From: DAOSXA01 sp964526835
GTDB taxonomy: Bacteria > Zixibacteria > MSB-5A5 > GN15 > FEB-12
DNA length: 64,000 nt
Direction of reading: 5' to 3'
NCBI GenBank assembly: GCA_964526835.1
Contig: CAZGMK010000010.1
Location: forward strand, 27,565 to 91,564
How positions within the stretch are numbered: position 1 is the stretch's first letter; each line of letters opens with the position of its first letter. A program made the translations under genes and the position numbers. Below, in pieces: positions 44,834 to 51,851 of this stretch. The notes below the pieces were generated by a model. It was not told the DNA's origin. It did no database searches and saw only the letters and a program-made list of their open reading frames with translations.

Positions 44834-46060
44834 TCAGATCTCCTGCATGATTAGAGCCGGATCGATGCGGGCGGCGCGAAAGGTGGGATACCAGCTTCCG
44901 GCCAGGGCAATCAAAACTGCAACCGCAACCGACCACCAGAAGTACCCGGGCACCGGGGCTATCTCAAGCCCGGCCAGGTACGGACCAAGGATGATCGCCG
45001 CCACGGTACCGACGAAGTAGCCCAGAATTCCGCCGGCCAGTCCAAGAACGATTGACTTGGTAAGAAACAGCCAATAGATATGATGCCTGCCCCAGCCAAT
45101 TGTAATAAGGGTGCCGATTTCCTTGCGGCGTTCCTCGACGTTGGCCCACATGTAATTGCCGATAGAAAAGGAGCCGACAATAACGATGATCACCAGAAGG
45201 ACAAGAGCAACCTTGGCCATTAGAGTGTTTGTTTCGATCTGAGTATTAACAATATTTCCAATAGTAACAATTTTCGTATCGGGAAGGATATTGCGCAATT
45301 TCCCCAACAAGCCATCTGAGATTTCGCTGCAACATCCCATAATCTCGATGTTGCTCACTTGACCGTTGATGCCGAGCAAACCCTGCACCGCATGCAGGTG
45401 AGCAAATACTCGGTTGTCATCTACGGTGCCGGTTTCAGGAAGCACGTGAGTTACCGCAAAAGTCTGTCCTTGAATCGGCAGTGTTGAGTCGGCCCCGAGC
45501 TTAATGCGTTCAGCGACCGAACTGCCGATCCAGACCTCGTTCATTGCGAGGGAATCGACCGCCTTTCGCTGCGCTTTCAAGTCCGCCTCAGTGAGCGAAG
45601 ATTCTTCGTTTCCCGATGGGGCGCATGCCAGCTCCAACTCGGCGCCCATCAGGCCTGATGCCTGCCAGATCGGCTTGGAGACCAGCTCGTTTGCCGGCAG
45701 TATCCCGGTCAGGATGACCGATGAACCGTCAATCTCGATTCGACGGCTCAGCTTGGGAGACATATTGTCCACACCCGGGATCATTGACGTGGCGATTCGC
45801 TCGACGTACTCTTCGGGGAACGTCGGGGCATCGACATCAGCCGAAAAGTAGTCGTCGACCGTGGCGCCCTGAGGAAGCACCATGATGTTGGCACCAAGCA
45901 GGTCCAGTTTCTTGGCCACTACCTGTCGCGATACCGAGGTAATTGACTGGATAGCTACAATTACCGCAATTCCCAGCGTGATGGCCAATAGCCCGGAGAT
46001 CAAGCGGCCCTTACGCCGTCTGATCTCCTTGAATACCATCGTTCGAAATGTGAAAGCCAT
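44834..46060 (-). CDS. ABC transporter permease (MacB/FtsX type)
   Basis: A 408-aa permease. An N-terminal helix (LISGLLAITLGIAVIVAIQSI) is followed by a ~230-residue periplasmic MacB-like domain containing several Cys (LACAPSG, MGCCSEI), then three C-terminal helices with the FtsX fold, including VEERRKEIGTLITIGWGRHHI. Such transporters do not carry substrate through the membrane but drive periplasmic work such as lipoprotein extraction or efflux. It is sandwiched between the Cys-tailed thioredoxin-like protein (3-nt gap) and the ATPase (2-nt gap), all under the second ArsR. Confidence 0.9.
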   Translation of the reverse strand: MAFTFRTMVFKEIRRRKGRLISGLLAITLGIAVIVAIQSITSVSRQVVAKKLDLLGANIMVLPQGATVDDYFSADVDAPTFPEEYVERIATSMIPGVDNMSPKLSRRIEIDGSSVILTGILPANELVSKPIWQASGLMGAELELACAPSGNEESSLTEADLKAQRKAVDSLAMNEVWIGSSVAERIKLGADSTLPIQGQTFAVTHVLPETGTVDDNRVFAHLHAVQGLLGINGQVSNIEIMGCCSEISDGLLGKLRNILPDTKIVTIGNIVNTQIETNTLMAKVALVLLVIIVIVGSFSIGNYMWANVEERRKEIGTLITIGWGRHHIYWLFLTKSIVLGLAGGILGYFVGTVAAIILGPYLAGLEIAPVPGYFWWSVAVAVLIALAGSWYPTFRAARIDPALIMQEI

Positions 46061-46063
46061 AGT

Positions 46064-46828
46064 CTACTTGCCGCCTGAGGCGCTGGGTGTCGGGCCGCAA
46101 CCTGCAGTACTTCCGCCGGGGCAGCATCCGCTGGAAACCGCTTTGGTCGCCGAGGAGATAAGGCTATTAACTTCGACAGCACCTGTATAGGAGCCGGTTA
46201 CCTGGCCTTTGGAGTTGATGACAACGGTAACCGGCTCTGCGGATTGAGTGTCGATCTTGAGTTGTCGCAGGAACTCCTGCTCCTCTTGGTTATCCATGTT
46301 AATCTCGACTGCGGTGCCCCGTCCCATCATCTGCCTGCAGGCCGCTGCACAACCGCTGGCCACTTTAGATTTCAAGGCCATCCCGGGGCGAGCCGCCGTT
46401 ACGTAGACGGCCTTCCCGGACTGAAGCGCCGCCACCACTTCTGCCTTCTTGGGACTGGGGACCATGGCCACGAGTTGCTGAGTGCTTAACCGAGAGGCCA
46501 GGTTACCACCTGCCATGACGCCATTGGACCCAAATACGAGGACCAACGCCAGCGGCGCTGCAGCCAGACCATACTTCTTGACGAATTCAGCATTGGCCGC
46601 GTCGGCGCGATTCGATTCGATCATGATTGACCCGGAAACCTGGGCCATTGCGCTTTGAATGATCTGTCTGGCCTGATCGGTTCCCGCTGTCCCGGGTTCG
46701 GTTACCAGCACAAACGCAACCTTACCATCGGAGGCGGCAGTCTGAAGCTCCTCGTTTGTGGCCGCCAGTACCAGAAGCGGCAGGAAGACCGTAACAAGCA
46801 GTCCTGTAAATGTTTTTTTGCCGACCAT
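46064..46828 (-). CDS. Exported thioredoxin-fold-like protein with Cys-rich tail
   Basis: A 254-aa protein of uncertain family. A signal peptide (TFTGLLVTVFLPLLVLAA) is followed by what looks like two thioredoxin-like alpha/beta units. The first ends YGLAAAPLALVLVFGSNG (a cis-Pro-like position) and lacks a CxxC. The second has SGCAAACRQ and VTVVINSKGQVTGSYTG. The C-terminal tail GCCPGGSTAGCGP has three Cys and could bind As(III) or another soft metal. ATG at 46826-46828 with AGGAG upstream; the longer open frame to 46903 lacks support. It is first after arsR copy 2 and leads the ABC/DUF1573 genes. Confidence 0.65.
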   Translation of the reverse strand: MVGKKTFTGLLVTVFLPLLVLAATNEELQTAASDGKVAFVLVTEPGTAGTDQARQIIQSAMAQVSGSIMIESNRADAANAEFVKKYGLAAAPLALVLVFGSNGVMAGGNLASRLSTQQLVAMVPSPKKAEVVAALQSGKAVYVTAARPGMALKSKVASGCAAACRQMMGRGTAVEINMDNQEEQEFLRQLKIDTQSAEPVTVVINSKGQVTGSYTGAVEVNSLISSATKAVSSGCCPGGSTAGCGPTPSASGGK

Positions 46829-46975
46829 GTCTACTCCTTGCTGTGAGTTACCACTCGTCGTTACTATTTCCACTTGATCGATTCGGCAGGCAGCAAAGGC
46901 CACGATTTGAACTCCTGGGCCTTACCTGCTATCGGTCAGAACTTGGCAGTATCCGAAAGCGAACAGTCTGCAATA

Positions 46976-47386
46976 CTAATACGCTTTGGCAGCGACTATG
47001 CCCGCCTGGGGCGCCTTAGCTGCTCTCGACACCTTCTGCTGCCTGCAGACTTCCACCGGGTGCTGTTTTATGATGGCCCTAAGACTCCTGGCATCTCTCT
47101 TGATGGTTGCCTGCGAAACGAGATGCCTTCTTGCCCATTCGATAGCCTCGGTGGCGACCCGAGATGTCTCGGTCGGCAATCGGTAGTACACCCACTTGCC
47201 GTTCTTGCTGCCCTCAACAAGTCGGGCCTGTTTAAGAATGGACATGTGCTTGGAGACCGTGGACGGCGCCAGGTTCAACAACTCAATGATCTGGCAGACA
47301 CACAATTCACCGGAACTCAGGGCCATCAGAACCCTGACTCTGTTTTCGTCGCCGAGGGCTTTGGTAATCGAGAGAAATTCCTGCAC
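46976..47386 (-). CDS. arsR: ArsR family metalloregulator (copy 2)
   Basis: A 136-aa ArsR repressor with ELCVCQ (Cys29, Cys31) and recognition helix APSTVSKHMSILKQARLV, almost the same as copy 1. The C-terminal tail is basic, Ala-rich and different. The start is GTG (47384-47386) with AGGAG upstream. The promoter (TTGCAA-16-TATAAT) has a perfect palindrome over the -10/start region. It probably autoregulates and controls the downstream thioredoxin-like/ABC/DUF1573 genes, 147 nt further on. Confidence 0.93.
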   Translation of the reverse strand: MQEFLSITKALGDENRVRVLMALSSGELCVCQIIELLNLAPSTVSKHMSILKQARLVEGSKNGKWVYYRLPTETSRVATEAIEWARRHLVSQATIKRDARSLRAIIKQHPVEVCRQQKVSRAAKAPQAGIVAAKAY

Positions 47387-47396
47387 GTCATCTCCT

Positions 47397-47446
47397 ATAA
47401 TTCGCCAACTATCGAATTATTATACACTGATATCGGCAAATTGCAA
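47397..47446 (-). promoter_or_regulatory. Promoter and ArsR operator of arsR copy 2
   Basis: TTGCAA (47441-47446), a 16-bp spacer and TATAAT (47419-47424) on the minus strand. The perfect palindrome ATAATTCG-N8-CGAATTAT (47397-47420) covers the end of the -10 and the expected start point. It is the same operator as at 42740-42763. Confidence 0.82.
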
Positions 47447-47559
47447 CAGTTTTTTCTGTGGATATTTCGAACAGCCTTCTGGCTGTCGGACCGGGCCCGG
47501 CGATTCAGGTATGTCCTGCTATGACTCCGCAGGCAGGCGCAATGCCATGAGATGTCTGA

Positions 47560-48045
47560 CTACTCGGCGGTCAGCAGGGCGTTCGTTTCGGAACGAACGT
47601 ACTCGAAATATGCCTGCTTATTGCCTACCAAATCCCAGATCTCATCGAGGTTCTTGTAACTTACTTCCCTGCCGTCCTTGATTTCGACAAGCACCAGCGA
47701 CTGGAAACTCAAGTCATAGTCAGTAAGATAGTGCTCGTTCCAGGATTCATCGTAGTTGACCACCTGAAGTTCAACCTGACCGGAATTGAGTTCATCGGCA
47801 AAGAGCGTCTCGACCGCCTCTTTGGAATACGCTTCAAGGGTATTGCACGTCGGACAGCGCATATTACCGTGGAAATAGTAGACAATAACCCCGTCGCTGA
47901 GTGACCCGGCCTCGGTGGCTTCGACTCCAGCGCCCGCGCCCGGACTTGTGGCCGAGGAGTCACCCGACTGTTTGACAATCAGTGCGACGATGCTTGCAGC
48001 TACGAAGAGCAGAAGTACAATCGAGACGACAGTTTTCAGCTTCAT
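47560..48045 (-). CDS. ArsF-family membrane-anchored thioredoxin-like protein (copy 1)
   Basis: A 161-aa protein with an N-terminal membrane anchor (VVSIVLLLFVAASIVALIV) and a thioredoxin-like domain with CPTC (Cys64, Cys67) in YYFHGNMRCPTCNTLEAYS. It matches the group named after ArsF of the arsEFG operon, reported in Shewanella, where ArsE and ArsF together are needed to reduce nitro-aromatic arsenicals. The function here is inferred from that family and from the neighbouring ArsG-like permease (9-nt gap). It is the last gene of its run; the arsR copy 2 promoter follows. Confidence 0.75.
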   Translation of the reverse strand: MKLKTVVSIVLLLFVAASIVALIVKQSGDSSATSPGAGAGVEATEAGSLSDGVIVYYFHGNMRCPTCNTLEAYSKEAVETLFADELNSGQVELQVVNYDESWNEHYLTDYDLSFQSLVLVEIKDGREVSYKNLDEIWDLVGNKQAYFEYVRSETNALLTAE

Positions 48046-48054
48046 GAGTCTCCC

Positions 48055-48753
48055 TTAATTGAATATGCTGATTCCGAAGATGTAGATAAGCGTATAGTAG
48101 ATGCCCACGGCGATGAATACAACCCCGGTGATCTTCCGCGCCCATTTCTCGATAATCTTCAGCTTGTTGAACATGACACCGACCAGTCGCGTACTGATGG
48201 CGATCACAAAGGCAAACACGATCACCGGAAGGGCGGTGCCGACGCCATAGACAGTTGGCATCATGATGGAGGACTGATGCTCGACCGCCAGCGGTATCAG
48301 GCTTCCGAAGAACAGGGCCGCCGAGACCGGACAGAATGACAGCGCAAAGAGCAGGCCGAGGAGCGCGGCTCCCCAGACCCCGAATCGCTCCACCCGCCCC
48401 TGCATTGATGAGCCCAGCCCGCCTCCGGGAAGACTGAAAGAGATCAGGTCCAGAAGGAACATGCCCACGACAATGAGAATCGGCCCCAGGAACTTGTTCA
48501 TGTTCTGCTGGAGAAACATGGCCAGTTCCGGGATCGAGAGCACGCTGGCGACAATGAGGATGCCGAGGGCCAGGTATGTCACCATCCGCCCCAGCGTGTA
48601 GAGCAGGCCGGCGGCGACTACCTTGCGCGGGTTGTCCACCCGCCGACCGATATAAGTAATGGCGGCGATATTAGTCGCCAGCGGGCAGGGCGAGATAGAG
48701 GTGAGAATTCCCAGCCAGGCAGCCGAACCCAGGGCGATTGCGTAGGAGTCCAT
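48055..48753 (-). CDS. arsG: ArsG-family permease (CcdA/DsbD-like)
   Basis: A 232-aa polytopic membrane protein with six helices. It has the CcdA/DsbD-like paired motifs SISPCPLATNIAAITYIG and LSFCPVSAALFFGSLIPL, each with one Cys-Pro. In the arsEFG operon the ArsG permease exports trivalent aminoaromatic arsenicals. The CcdA resemblance leaves open a role in moving electrons to the flanking periplasmic CxxC proteins instead. ATG 48751-48753 with GAAGGAGG ahead; it overlaps the stop of the upstream ArsF-like gene by one base, and the second ArsF-like gene follows after 9 nt. Confidence 0.8.
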   Translation of the reverse strand: MDSYAIALGSAAWLGILTSISPCPLATNIAAITYIGRRVDNPRKVVAAGLLYTLGRMVTYLALGILIVASVLSIPELAMFLQQNMNKFLGPILIVVGMFLLDLISFSLPGGGLGSSMQGRVERFGVWGAALLGLLFALSFCPVSAALFFGSLIPLAVEHQSSIMMPTVYGVGTALPVIVFAFVIAISTRLVGVMFNKLKIIEKWARKITGVVFIAVGIYYTLIYIFGISIFN

Positions 48754-49217
48754 CAACCCTCCTTCAGGTAGGCGTTGATCTCTTCCTGCACGTACTTCGT
48801 GAACTCATCCTTGTTTCGTATGAGTTGCCATACTTTGGTCAGATTCTTCCACTCTGTCTGCTTTCCGTCTTCCATGTTGCAGACAATGACCGACTTGGTG
48901 TAGAGCTGGTAGTCCTTGATAAAGTGCTTGTTATCGTCCTCATTGATGTTGACGGACTCGAACTTTAGTGTTCCGTTCTCCAGCTCCTCGGCGAAACCGG
49001 TTTCAATGGCTTCTCTGGAGTAAGCTTCGATCTTTTTGCAGGCTGAACAACGATAGGTAGTATGGAAGTAATACGCTATTACCTCCGGGTCGGCCTTGAC
49101 TGTATCTTCCGTTGGCCCTCTCTCAGTCTGCGCCAGAGCAGTGGAGTGCGTGCCCCACAGAACGGCGCCAGCAACGCCAACGGAGAAGAGCATCAGGTAG
49201 ATCGATATTCGTTTCAC
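48753..49217 (-). CDS. ArsF-family exported thioredoxin-like protein (copy 2)
   Basis: A 154-aa secreted protein. A signal peptide ends near STALAQ, then a thioredoxin-like domain has CSAC (Cys57, Cys60) in YYFHTTYRCSACKKIEAYS. It is a paralogue of the protein at 47560-48045 (shared YYFH...C..C..IEAYS/LEAYS, KNL..W.L..NK), but with a cleavable signal instead of a membrane anchor. It overlaps the DGC gene stop by 4 nt and the ArsG start by one, so translation is tightly coupled. Confidence 0.75.
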   Translation of the reverse strand: MKRISIYLMLFSVGVAGAVLWGTHSTALAQTERGPTEDTVKADPEVIAYYFHTTYRCSACKKIEAYSREAIETGFAEELENGTLKFESVNINEDDNKHFIKDYQLYTKSVIVCNMEDGKQTEWKNLTKVWQLIRNKDEFTKYVQEEINAYLKEG

Positions 49218-49663
49218 TTTATGATCCTCCTTCCGTTTCTGTTTCCTAATATCGTGTCGGCGCTCTCAAAGATACGCGCGACGTGTTTCTGGTCCACTTT
49301 CGTGTGTCCCTTCTCCATGTCAAGATCCGAAAGGAGAATATGGTCAAAGGACGATACCCCGGCCTTCTCCAGGGTCAACTTGGCGCAGTTCTCCGGGCAA
49401 CCATCAATTACAATTATACGCTCGGCTGCTTTGACGGGGTCCATGGCGAAATCAAGTCCGTTGGCGACAGCCGCCAGGCAACCCATAGACGCCAGTTTCA
49501 TCCGCGAGACTCGCCGGGCCGCCTGATCGGCCACCGCGCCAACGTCGGATGCGCCGGAGCAGGTAAACACCAGTCTGGGCGCGCCGCCACAGCAACTCCC
49601 TGATTGTTGTTCCTTCGACGATTCGGGGGCGCTTCCGCAGCACTTATCACTTTTGAGTTTCAT
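49214..49663 (-). CDS. DGC-domain putative zinc-binding protein
   Basis: A 149-aa cytoplasmic protein of the DGC family (PF08859). The N-terminal ~27 residues are Cys-rich (DKCCGSAPE, GSCCGGAP), an extra metal-binding-like extension. The family core follows: VFTCSGASDVGAVADQAAR, LASMGCLAAVANG and the DGCPENCAKLTLEKAG motif that gives the name. DGC proteins are often found beside arsenic or thiol-redox genes, but their role is unknown. It overlaps the downstream ArsF-like gene by 4 nt. Confidence 0.85.
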   Translation of the reverse strand: MKLKSDKCCGSAPESSKEQQSGSCCGGAPRLVFTCSGASDVGAVADQAARRVSRMKLASMGCLAAVANGLDFAMDPVKAAERIIVIDGCPENCAKLTLEKAGVSSFDHILLSDLDMEKGHTKVDQKHVARIFESADTILGNRNGRRIIK

Positions 49664-49698
49664 GACTGATCTCCTGTATTCGTATTGGCTTCCAACCG

Positions 49699-49932
49699 TC
49701 AGGAAATGAGTTTTTTCAACTCATCAACAGATGGCACCTTGCCGGTGATCGCTACTTTGCCGTCGACGACCAGGGCAGGAGTCATCACGACACCGTACGC
49801 CATGATCTTCTGTATGTCTTCGATCTTATCGATCTGACAGTCAAGACTCATCTCATTGGCTGCCGCACGCGTCAACTCTTCAAGTTTCTTGCATTTTGAG
49901 CAGCCCGTCCCAAGGATTTCAATCTTCTTCAT
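49699..49932 (-). CDS. Small thioredoxin/glutaredoxin-like protein (TM0996/MTH895 type, ArsE-like)
   Basis: A 77-aa stand-alone thioredoxin-fold protein. Its active site is GTGCSKC (Cys11, Cys14) with cis-Pro in MTPALVVDG, the pattern of the TM0996/MTH895 redox family, which I relate to ArsE of arsEFG operons. ATG 49930-49932 with GAGGTGA upstream. It would pass electrons in the cytoplasm, possibly to ArsC or to the ArsF-like proteins. It sits between a ferredoxin and the DGC gene with short gaps. Confidence 0.85.
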   Translation of the reverse strand: MKKIEILGTGCSKCKKLEELTRAAANEMSLDCQIDKIEDIQKIMAYGVVMTPALVVDGKVAITGKVPSVDELKKLIS

Positions 49933-49948
49933 TTGAATCACCTCTCTG

Positions 49949-50293
49949 TCAGTTTTCCGGCAGTTCATCTTTCAATTCATGATGCCTTGCAGGGACCTTT
50001 CCTTCTTCTACCAACTGTCGTCTCACCGCTGTCCAAATCTTCTTCTGTCTGTAGAGAGCACGAAGGTCTTCTATCGGAGGGAAGCTTATGGCCTTACCGA
50101 GACACAAGTTGGCACAGGTAGTGCAACCGACAACGCAAGCCATTGGATTTTGAACGGCCACCTTTCCGTCGGGATCCCACGCGAAAACACTTTTGCCGCA
50201 ATTCATACACATGCCGCATTTGACGCATTTACTCTTGTCAATGGTTGGGTGCCAATTTATTTCGCTTCTTTCGACACCTGCAAACCAGGGCAT
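49949..50293 (-). CDS. Ferredoxin-like 4Fe-4S protein
   Basis: A 114-aa soluble protein with two Cys clusters: CVKCGMCMNCGKSV and CVVGCTTCANLCLGKAI. The second lacks the usual Pro after the last Cys. The spacing suggests two 4Fe-4S clusters, though the first cluster motif (CxxCxxCxxC) is slightly modified. It could feed low-potential electrons to the neighbouring thioredoxin-like proteins. Strong AAGGAG before ATG 50291-50293; 16 nt upstream of the ArsE-like gene. Confidence 0.82.
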   Translation of the reverse strand: MPWFAGVERSEINWHPTIDKSKCVKCGMCMNCGKSVFAWDPDGKVAVQNPMACVVGCTTCANLCLGKAISFPPIEDLRALYRQKKIWTAVRRQLVEEGKVPARHHELKDELPEN

Positions 50294-50314
50294 ACCTCGC
50301 TCCTTCCTGGTGCA

Positions 50315-50590
50315 TTACCTGCGAGTCTCTTTGTCCCCCGACTGGGTCAGGGGTGTTAGTTTATCCTCTAACTCAGGGACAGACAACAGCTTTGCTGCAC
50401 TTATCATTTTGTCGTCAACAAACAAAATGGGGGTCATCATGGTCTCGTACTCACAGACTTTGAGGAACTCGAACTCAATACCTATGCGCTCGGCGGCAGA
50501 CTTCACATTCTTTTCAAGTCTGTCGCACAGATCACATCCGCAACCGACAATTCTGATCTTCGTTATTGCGACTTCTCGATTCTTGTTCAT
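50315..50590 (-). CDS. Small thioredoxin-like protein with CGCDLC site
   Basis: A 91-aa thioredoxin-fold protein. The active-site region is VGCGCDLCDRLEKNV (Cys17, Cys19, Cys22), so a CxxC with an extra Cys two residues before it, and cis-Pro in MMTPILFVDD. It resembles the ArsE-like protein at 49699-49932 but is clearly diverged. Its ATG overlaps the stop of the YeeE/YedE gene (ATGA), so it is translated together with that transporter. It may deliver or receive sulfur, selenium or electrons for it. Confidence 0.78.
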   Translation of the reverse strand: MNKNREVAITKIRIVGCGCDLCDRLEKNVKSAAERIGIEFEFLKVCEYETMMTPILFVDDKMISAAKLLSVPELEDKLTPLTQSGDKETRR

Positions 50591-51810
50591 CTTCCAGTTT
50601 GTCCGCCCATCATATAGAAATACGTGGTTGCCCAGTTGGTCAACACGACTACGACGCCGAAAATCATGGTGCCGACACTCATCAAAGCCCAGCCGGACAT
50701 GATATTGCCGACAACGCATCCTTTCGCGAAGGCCGCTCCCGTACCGATCATCAGCCCTCCGACCAGCGCGATCAGCATTTCATCCGGCGGCTTGGGGAGG
50801 AGCCTGGCCTTTCCGGACATCCGCGCCGAGACCTGCGAACCGAGCATCAGGCTCAGAACGCCGGCCACAAGCCACCAGACTATCTTCTTGCCGCTTTTCG
50901 CCTTCTGCGCTGAAGAGCCGGGTGCGCTGGTTGTCGCGGCCGGCTTGTTTGTGTATACATGATTGAAGCCGCTTTCGATGACAAGCAGCTCGGCCTGCAT
51001 CACGCCATGGGTTACGCCGAGCGGGTAGTTGCGACCGCTGGCGGCCGACGAAAGGTAGGCGGGAACCATCAGCAAACCTATCGCCACGCCGGCCACCCAT
51101 GGTCTCCACGGTCTGGTCATGGCGCGCTCGAGCCAGGGCTCATCAGGCTGAGGGAGGCTTGACGGCCGGGTTGAAGAACGTTTCCTGAGAGCGGCTGCTA
51201 TCACAACGGTCACAACCGCAAAAACCAACGCCAGCACCCAGAACGGCAGTCCGGTCAGAGCATGAAGGCTGACTTTCTGTCCGTCGGCGAGTGAGATAAC
51301 GTGGTCCATCATCCAAAGGTGAAACCCGTTTAGCGGCCCGTACTCCACCAGCATTATCCCCACCGGGACTCCCATGAGAGCTATGATCGAGTTGAGGTTG
51401 CCGGCGGCGCCCTTGTATAAGCAGCCGCTGATGCAACCTCCGGCCAAGACCATTCCGACACCGAAGATTATTCCTCCAATAATGTAATTAAGGTAGAGCA
51501 GAGGCTTTGGATTCAGCTTGACCCAGCCGAGCAGGTCCAGTCCGGCGAATCCAACCATCGCTACGACAATCAGTATCCATAGCCCGATCATCTTGCGGGG
51601 ATCACGCATCATGATGGTTTCACTGAACGCCGATGACCCGCACAAATCGCCCTTCTGTAAAAAAAACCCGAACAGAAATCCGATTGGAATCGCTGTCAGG
51701 ACCCAGAGTTCGGTGATCGCTGCAACTACGGTCGCGGCGACGATTCCAATGACACTCAGAGTGGTGTACGTGCGCCAATTGCTTTGCTTTGCTGTGCCTG
51801 CGGTCTTCAT
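50587..51810 (-). CDS. YeeE/YedE family membrane transporter
   Basis: A 407-aa polytopic protein of the YeeE/YedE family (PF04143), whose members include the thiosulfate importer TsuA and YedE proteins linked to selenium metabolism. Conserved Cys motifs: KGDLCGSSAFSE, GGCISGCLYKGAAGN and AKGCVVGNIMSGWALMSVG. The first and second halves are an internal duplication. Transport of a reduced sulfur or selenium compound is the likely role; which one is open. It is coupled to the small thioredoxin-like gene downstream. The second RND operon ends 41 nt upstream. Confidence 0.88.
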   Translation of the reverse strand: MKTAGTAKQSNWRTYTTLSVIGIVAATVVAAITELWVLTAIPIGFLFGFFLQKGDLCGSSAFSETIMMRDPRKMIGLWILIVVAMVGFAGLDLLGWVKLNPKPLLYLNYIIGGIIFGVGMVLAGGCISGCLYKGAAGNLNSIIALMGVPVGIMLVEYGPLNGFHLWMMDHVISLADGQKVSLHALTGLPFWVLALVFAVVTVVIAAALRKRSSTRPSSLPQPDEPWLERAMTRPWRPWVAGVAIGLLMVPAYLSSAASGRNYPLGVTHGVMQAELLVIESGFNHVYTNKPAATTSAPGSSAQKAKSGKKIVWWLVAGVLSLMLGSQVSARMSGKARLLPKPPDEMLIALVGGLMIGTGAAFAKGCVVGNIMSGWALMSVGTMIFGVVVVLTNWATTYFYMMGGQTGR

Positions 51811-51851
51811 GGTTCGGAAACTCCTTCATCCACTGTAATTCACTGCGCCTT

